Below, in pieces: positions 60,901 through 64,000 of a DNA stretch of 64,000 nucleotides (its first letter is position 1; each line of letters starts with the position of its first letter). The stretch spans positions 5,763-69,762 of the forward strand of contig CAYOPZ010000014.1 of NCBI GenBank assembly GCA_964406005.1, written 5' to 3'. The notes below the pieces were generated by a model that saw nothing but the letters and a program-made list of their open reading frames with translations, searched no databases and was not told the DNA's origin. The DNA is from CAYOPZ01 sp964406005 (GTDB lineage: Bacteria; Bacteroidota; Bacteroidia; Bacteroidales; SM23-62). The position numbers and the translations under genes were made by a program.

Positions 60901-61056
60901 ACCTATCGTGGTACCCGGCACAATGATCTGCACCCCCGGTATGGTTATGCCGTCCTCGGCAGCGGTGACCGTTCCCGTAATCTGCTGATCCTGGCTGAAC
61001 GCGATTTGAACTCCCCAGAACAGAATAAATACGATGCTCAGTATATACTTTCTCAT
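57973..61056 (-). CDS. SusC/RagA family TonB-linked outer-membrane transporter
   Basis: This 1027-residue protein has a signal peptide (1-21, ending IAFSQ), a CarboxypepD_reg-like domain (about 24-105, ITGTVTAAEDGITIPGVQIIVPGTTIGTITDLDG), a TonB-box-like segment LEEIVVVGYG, and the plug domain (about 115-235) with VTMENALQGITSGV, PLYVIDGIPLYTE and VETIEVLKDASAAAIYGSRAANGVIMITTKRG. A large barrel follows. It imports an oligosaccharide or peptide across the outer membrane with TonB energy. The 1027-residue length is typical. No sensor, sigma/anti-sigma pair or glycoside hydrolase is adjacent, so the substrate cannot be inferred. It is divergent from mutS. Confidence 0.95.
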   Translation of the reverse strand: MRKYILSIVFILFWGVQIAFSQDQQITGTVTAAEDGITIPGVQIIVPGTTIGTITDLDGGYTINVPENTTELSYRYVGKKTVTVSIEGRSVIDVQLEDDVLGLEEIVVVGYGRQLKTDLTGSIAKVSTEDLNQIPTVTMENALQGITSGVHIEQASGKLGEAVKVRVRGSSSISADNQPLYVIDGIPLYTENTGIASNQPTNPLSQINMNDVETIEVLKDASAAAIYGSRAANGVIMITTKRGQAGQTNIDLNLSRGVSRRANTVDFMNAGEYREIMNEAGQHYIDDYLANGDDPYGLIPDYFDANIQSFTDFMESQVPGYKDGTADTDWQEEAFRTGNVTDFDLSVSGGNDKSNFFTGVSYINNEGIIINNNFRRVSSRLNLDHAVSDRIKVGVNTMFSQTMLDRVSNDNAFSTPMQLCALPPVQPIIDPATGELNTNTVYFNGLIAARDNFVRSVAYRALNSAYLTWEPLRGLTWRTDAAADLISQKEDEYRGRYTNDGAPDGNGTTRSVFVLKLTTNNYLTWAKQLADIHNIEAVAGITYEHTKNEYSTIIATGFPSDAFQTIASATTASFFSAGETAFAYVSYFSRLNYKLMDRYLLGLSIRRDGSSRFGSRSRYGTFPAASLGWIITRESFLQNNAWLSFLKLRTSYGVTGNSGISNFAPLGTYVGADYAGISGIRPWTLASPDLKWETTGQLDAGIDFGMFRNRINGEIDFYYKKTTDLLLARTLPSTSGFPGVTENIGSLRNLGWEFVINTDNIVGDFDWNTSFNISQNRNKVIQLGPEPDIDYPDIISGNSINRVREGEPLGVFVTRKYAGVDPATGHALYEMEDGSTTDDYNVAPNLVVGSPNPDFVGGMTNSFTYMGFDLNILISFVYGNKVYNGGGRYQSNQGSDFFDNQTRDQLDRWQQPGDVTDVPRAYFFGNEYSGTKYSSRYLQDASYLRMKSVNLGYNLPAAWLDRAGLRSFRIYVSATNLITLTRYTGWDPEVNFLGTERSTTESNIQQGYDFYTAPQARTVTAGITVGL

Positions 61057-61211
61057 AAGCTGAATTTTAGTGATTAAGAACCGAGAAAAATACTGTTTCC
61101 CTGTTGTTTTCCGGGATTGGGGAAAGATACAAAAAAATATGAAAAAGGTACCGGTCGCGGTTTTTTATCAACAAGCTGTCATTTACTCTTTCATCAGGCA
61201 TCATTTTCCCA

Positions 61212-61219
61212 TATTTTTG
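61212..61219 (+). promoter_or_regulatory. -7 element TATTTTTG for mutS
   Basis: Exact TAnnTTTG match 31 bp upstream of the GTG start, in the 194-bp divergent space shared with the SusC gene. Confidence 0.5.
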
Positions 61220-61250
61220 TCTGAATAACTGCAGACTTAATTATTCTTCA

Positions 61251-63869
61251 GTGCCGGGTTCTGAAAAATACGTTGATACTCCCCTGATGAAGCAGTACAA
61301 CAGCATCAAGGGCAAGCATCCTGATGCCATCCTCCTGTTCCGGGTAGGAGATTTCTATGAGACTTTCGGTGAGGATGCGATCCGCACGTCCGATATACTG
61401 GGAATTACCCTTACCAGGAGGGCAAACGGGGCAGCCAGTTATGTCGAACTGGCTGGTTTTCCCCATCATGCCCTTGACACGTACCTGCCAAGGCTGGTCA
61501 GGGAAGGGCAGAGGGTAGCCATCTGTGAGCAGCTTGAAGATCCGAAACTGGCAAAAAAGATTGTCAGGCGGGGCATTACGGAGCTGGTTACACCCGGCAT
61601 ATCCTTCAACGAAAATGTCCTTGATCACAAGGAAAACAATTTCCTGGCGAGCATATGTTTTGACAGGAACCTTACGGGCCTTGCCTTTCTGGATATTTCC
61701 ACCGGCGAGTTCCTTGCTGCCCAGGGAACTGCGGAGTACGCGGATAAGCTTCTGAGCGGTTTCCGCCCCAAGGAAGTGCTGGTGGAGAAAAAGTACCTCA
61801 GGGAGTTTCAGCAGACTTTCGGGGAAAAGTACCTGACCTACCTGATGGATGAATGGGTATATACGGAGGAGACTGCCAATGACCGACTGCTCAAGCAGTT
61901 CAGGACGCTTTCACTGAAGGGTTTCGGCGTGCAGAATATGACTTACGCAATGATTGCCGCAGGAGCCATACTGCAATACCTGGAGATCACGCAAAACCTC
62001 AGTACGGATCACATCACTTCTCTCAGGAGGATAGAGGAAGACCGGTTTGTCTGGCTTGACAAGTTCACCATCCGGAACCTCGAACTGTTTACCCCCATAC
62101 AGGAAGGGGCAAGGACCCTGATCGACGTGATCGACAGGACGCATTCACCCATGGGAGCAAGGCTTCTGAGAAGATGGCTGGTGCTTCCGCTGACAGATGT
62201 TGTGGCCGTTAACGAACGTCTGAACATGGTGGAATTCCTGGTTAACCGACAGGAGTTCAGGGAGCAGATGGCCGGAGAGACCGGGCGCATGGGGGACATT
62301 GAACGGATCGTGTCGCGGATCTCGGCCGCCAAGGTTTCGCCGCGTGAGATGCTGCAGTTGAAGCTGGCGCTTGAAGCCCTTGTAACTGTCAGGGAAAATT
62401 GTATTTCATCGCCTGAAAAGGGACTGAAAAAACTGGGGGAACAACTGGATCTGTGCGAAGCGGTCAGGGATAAGATCGGAAGGGAGATCCAGCCCGATCC
62501 TCCCGCCCAGGTCAATAAGGGGAATGTCATTTCAGAGGGTGTGTCGGAAGAACTGGACGAGCTGCGCAGCATTGTATATTCTGGAAAGGACTATCTCGCC
62601 AGGATCCAGGAAAGGGAAATCAAAAAAACGGGGATCCCTTCCCTGAAAATCGGCTTCAACAATGTGTTCGGATATTACATTGAGGTCAGGAACACCCATA
62701 AGGACAGGGTGCCCGCGGAGTGGACAAGGAAACAGACGCTGGTGAGTGCCGAAAGGTATATCACGGAGGAGCTTAAGGAATATGAAGAAAAAATACTGGG
62801 TGCGGAAGAAAAGATACTTACCCTTGAAGCCGGTCTTTTCCATGACCTTGTTATGAGCGTAGTGGAATTCATCCCTGCCCTGCAAACCAACGCGGGTCTT
62901 GTCGCAAAGCTCGACTGCCTGCTTTCATTTGCCCTGATCGCAACGGAGAACGGATACGTCAGGCCGGTGGTGGATCATTCGGAACTGCTGGATATAAGAC
63001 AGGGGAGGCATCCCGTTATCGAAAGGGAGCTGCCACTGGATGAGCAGTATGTCCCGAACGACGTATTCCTGGATAACAAGGAACAGCAGGTGATCATACT
63101 CACCGGGCCGAATATGTCAGGGAAATCGGCCTTGCTGAGGCAGACCGCGCTGATCGTCCTGATGGCGCAGATGGGGTGTTTTGTCCCCGCAGAATCGGCC
63201 CGGATCGGGTGGGTGGATAAAATATTCACACGTGTGGGGGCTTCGGATAATATTTCCCTGGGAGAATCCACTTTCATGGTGGAAATGAACGAGGCGGCCA
63301 GCATACTGAACAATCTTTCCGCCAGGAGCCTGGTCCTGCTTGATGAGATCGGCCGTGGAACGGCCACCTATGACGGGATTTCCATCGCCTGGGCCATGGT
63401 GGAATTCATCCATGAGCACCCGAAATACAGGGCGAAGACCCTGTTCGCCACACATTACCATGAACTGAACGAGATGGAGAGCGACTATAAAAGGGTAAAA
63501 AACTTCAATGTCTCCATCAGGGAGCTGAAAGACAGGATATTGTTCATACGCAAGCTTGAAAAGGGCGGAAGCGAGCACAGTTTCGGGATACACGTGGCAA
63601 GGATGGCCGGGATGCCGCGTTCGGTGGTAAACCGCGCAAACGAGATACTGGAAGAGCTGGAAAAATCACACCAGAAGCATTCGCTGACCAAACCTGTAGG
63701 CGATCTTGCTTCACGGAGGGAAGGGTTCCAGATGAGCTTTGTTCGTCTTGACGACCCCGTGCTGGTGCGTATCAGGGATGAGATCAGGGAACTTGATGTG
63801 GATCAGCTGACCCCCCTTGAAGCCCTGAATAAATTGAACGAAATCAAGAAGATAGCCGGCCTCGATTAA
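61251..63869 (+). CDS. mutS: DNA mismatch repair protein MutS
   Basis: This 872-residue protein starts at GTG 61251. The mismatch-recognition domain carries TPLMKQYNSIKGKHPDAILLFRVGDFYETFGEDA, which includes the F-Y-E mismatch-reading motif. The connector, lever and clamp domains follow (KIGFNNVFGYYIEVRNTHKD). The C-terminal ATPase shows Walker A TGPNMSGKSALLRQ (near residue 619), ARIGWVDKIFTRVGASDNISLGESTFMVEM, Walker B LVLLDEIGRGTATYDGISIAWA and TLFATHYHEL. Length and motif order are normal for MutS1. It recognises mispairs and starts repair. It has its own TATTTTTG promoter element. The next feature downstream is tRNA-Gly. Confidence 0.97.
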   Translation: MPGSEKYVDTPLMKQYNSIKGKHPDAILLFRVGDFYETFGEDAIRTSDILGITLTRRANGAASYVELAGFPHHALDTYLPRLVREGQRVAICEQLEDPKLAKKIVRRGITELVTPGISFNENVLDHKENNFLASICFDRNLTGLAFLDISTGEFLAAQGTAEYADKLLSGFRPKEVLVEKKYLREFQQTFGEKYLTYLMDEWVYTEETANDRLLKQFRTLSLKGFGVQNMTYAMIAAGAILQYLEITQNLSTDHITSLRRIEEDRFVWLDKFTIRNLELFTPIQEGARTLIDVIDRTHSPMGARLLRRWLVLPLTDVVAVNERLNMVEFLVNRQEFREQMAGETGRMGDIERIVSRISAAKVSPREMLQLKLALEALVTVRENCISSPEKGLKKLGEQLDLCEAVRDKIGREIQPDPPAQVNKGNVISEGVSEELDELRSIVYSGKDYLARIQEREIKKTGIPSLKIGFNNVFGYYIEVRNTHKDRVPAEWTRKQTLVSAERYITEELKEYEEKILGAEEKILTLEAGLFHDLVMSVVEFIPALQTNAGLVAKLDCLLSFALIATENGYVRPVVDHSELLDIRQGRHPVIERELPLDEQYVPNDVFLDNKEQQVIILTGPNMSGKSALLRQTALIVLMAQMGCFVPAESARIGWVDKIFTRVGASDNISLGESTFMVEMNEAASILNNLSARSLVLLDEIGRGTATYDGISIAWAMVEFIHEHPKYRAKTLFATHYHELNEMESDYKRVKNFNVSIRELKDRILFIRKLEKGGSEHSFGIHVARMAGMPRSVVNRANEILEELEKSHQKHSLTKPVGDLASRREGFQMSFVRLDDPVLVRIRDEIRELDVDQLTPLEALNKLNEIKKIAGLD

Positions 63870-63885
63870 TTCAAAACCTGATTTT

Positions 63886-63915
63886 TTGTGAATCTTAAAA
63901 TTTACATTAAATTTG
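63886..63915 (+). promoter_or_regulatory. Consensus promoter TTG-N19-TAAATTTG for tRNA-Gly
   Basis: TTG at 63886-63888 is 19 bases before TAAATTTG (63908-63915). Both elements and their spacing match the Bacteroidota primary-sigma consensus fully, the best example in the window. The transcription start is expected near 63920, about 25 bp before the tRNA. Confidence 0.7.
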
Positions 63916-63945
63916 CCTTCCCCGCACGAAAACACATGCAGATTC

Positions 63946-64000
<55 letters not shown>

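Overview
The window is a compact, gene-dense piece of a Bacteroidota chromosome, probably Bacteroidales/Marinilabiliales. Evidence for this: a SusC/SusD pair, a Porin_10 outer-membrane protein, a type IX secretion (T9SS) type B sorted giant protein followed by PorP/SprF, a single-chain SecDF, a DUF4783-nadC-YihY-pdxH run, DUF1573 and TIGR02757 proteins, and promoters with the Bacteroidota -7 element TAnnTTTG in place of a Pribnow box. Shine-Dalgarno sequences are almost absent, and GTG or TTG starts are frequent (namZ, valS, tolC, mutS, lolE-like, two lipoprotein/secreted genes).

Layout. 1-1103 (-) is the N-terminal part of a secreted repeat protein that runs off the left edge. 1483-4944 (+) holds a Porin_10 porin and the lytic transglycosylase MltF. 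4910-13104 is a mixed housekeeping block: CoA-type NUDIX hydrolase, a small membrane coiled-coil protein, a LolE-type permease, NamZ muramidase, an aminotransferase with a DUF1573 lipoprotein, and valS. 13093-15954 (-) is the operon DUF4783-nadC-YihY-pdxH, divergent from rlmH. 16601-21453 (+) holds a 1237-residue NtrY-like sensor kinase and an AI-2E family permease.

21534-28183 (+) is a T9SS surface cassette: a ~1425-residue type B sorted repeat protein, PorP/SprF, and a PD40-PKD protein. 28232-34745 (+) holds a GH3 glucosidase, an unknown secreted protein preceded by a good sigma-54-type -24/-12 match, and a sensor with a beta-propeller ectodomain fused to a SpoIIE phosphatase. 34751-38281 (-) carries a lipoprotein and the operon rluB-era-der. 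glmM follows divergently. 39965-44480 (+) is a tripartite export operon (adaptor, MacB-type permease, TolC) with no ATPase gene. 44497-46884 holds a YwqK-repeat protein convergent with a transglutaminase-like/TPR protein. 46987-53008 (+) carries mdh, secDF, tatA, a Ca2+/Na+ antiporter and lolD.

53068-56423 (+) looks AT-richer by eye and carries TIGR02757, SDR, DUF2255 and tandem-cupin genes, the last with a textbook AGGAGG. 56483-61056 (-) is a SusC/SusD pair with no enzyme or regulator beside it. The right end has mutS and a tRNA-Gly(GCC) cut by the window edge.

Much of the region serves the envelope: peptidoglycan turnover (MltF, NamZ, GlmM for precursor supply), lipoprotein sorting (LolE-like, LolD), protein export (SecDF, TatA, T9SS), nutrient import (SusCD, porin) and efflux. 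No CRISPR array, insertion sequence, rRNA or phage gene was seen.
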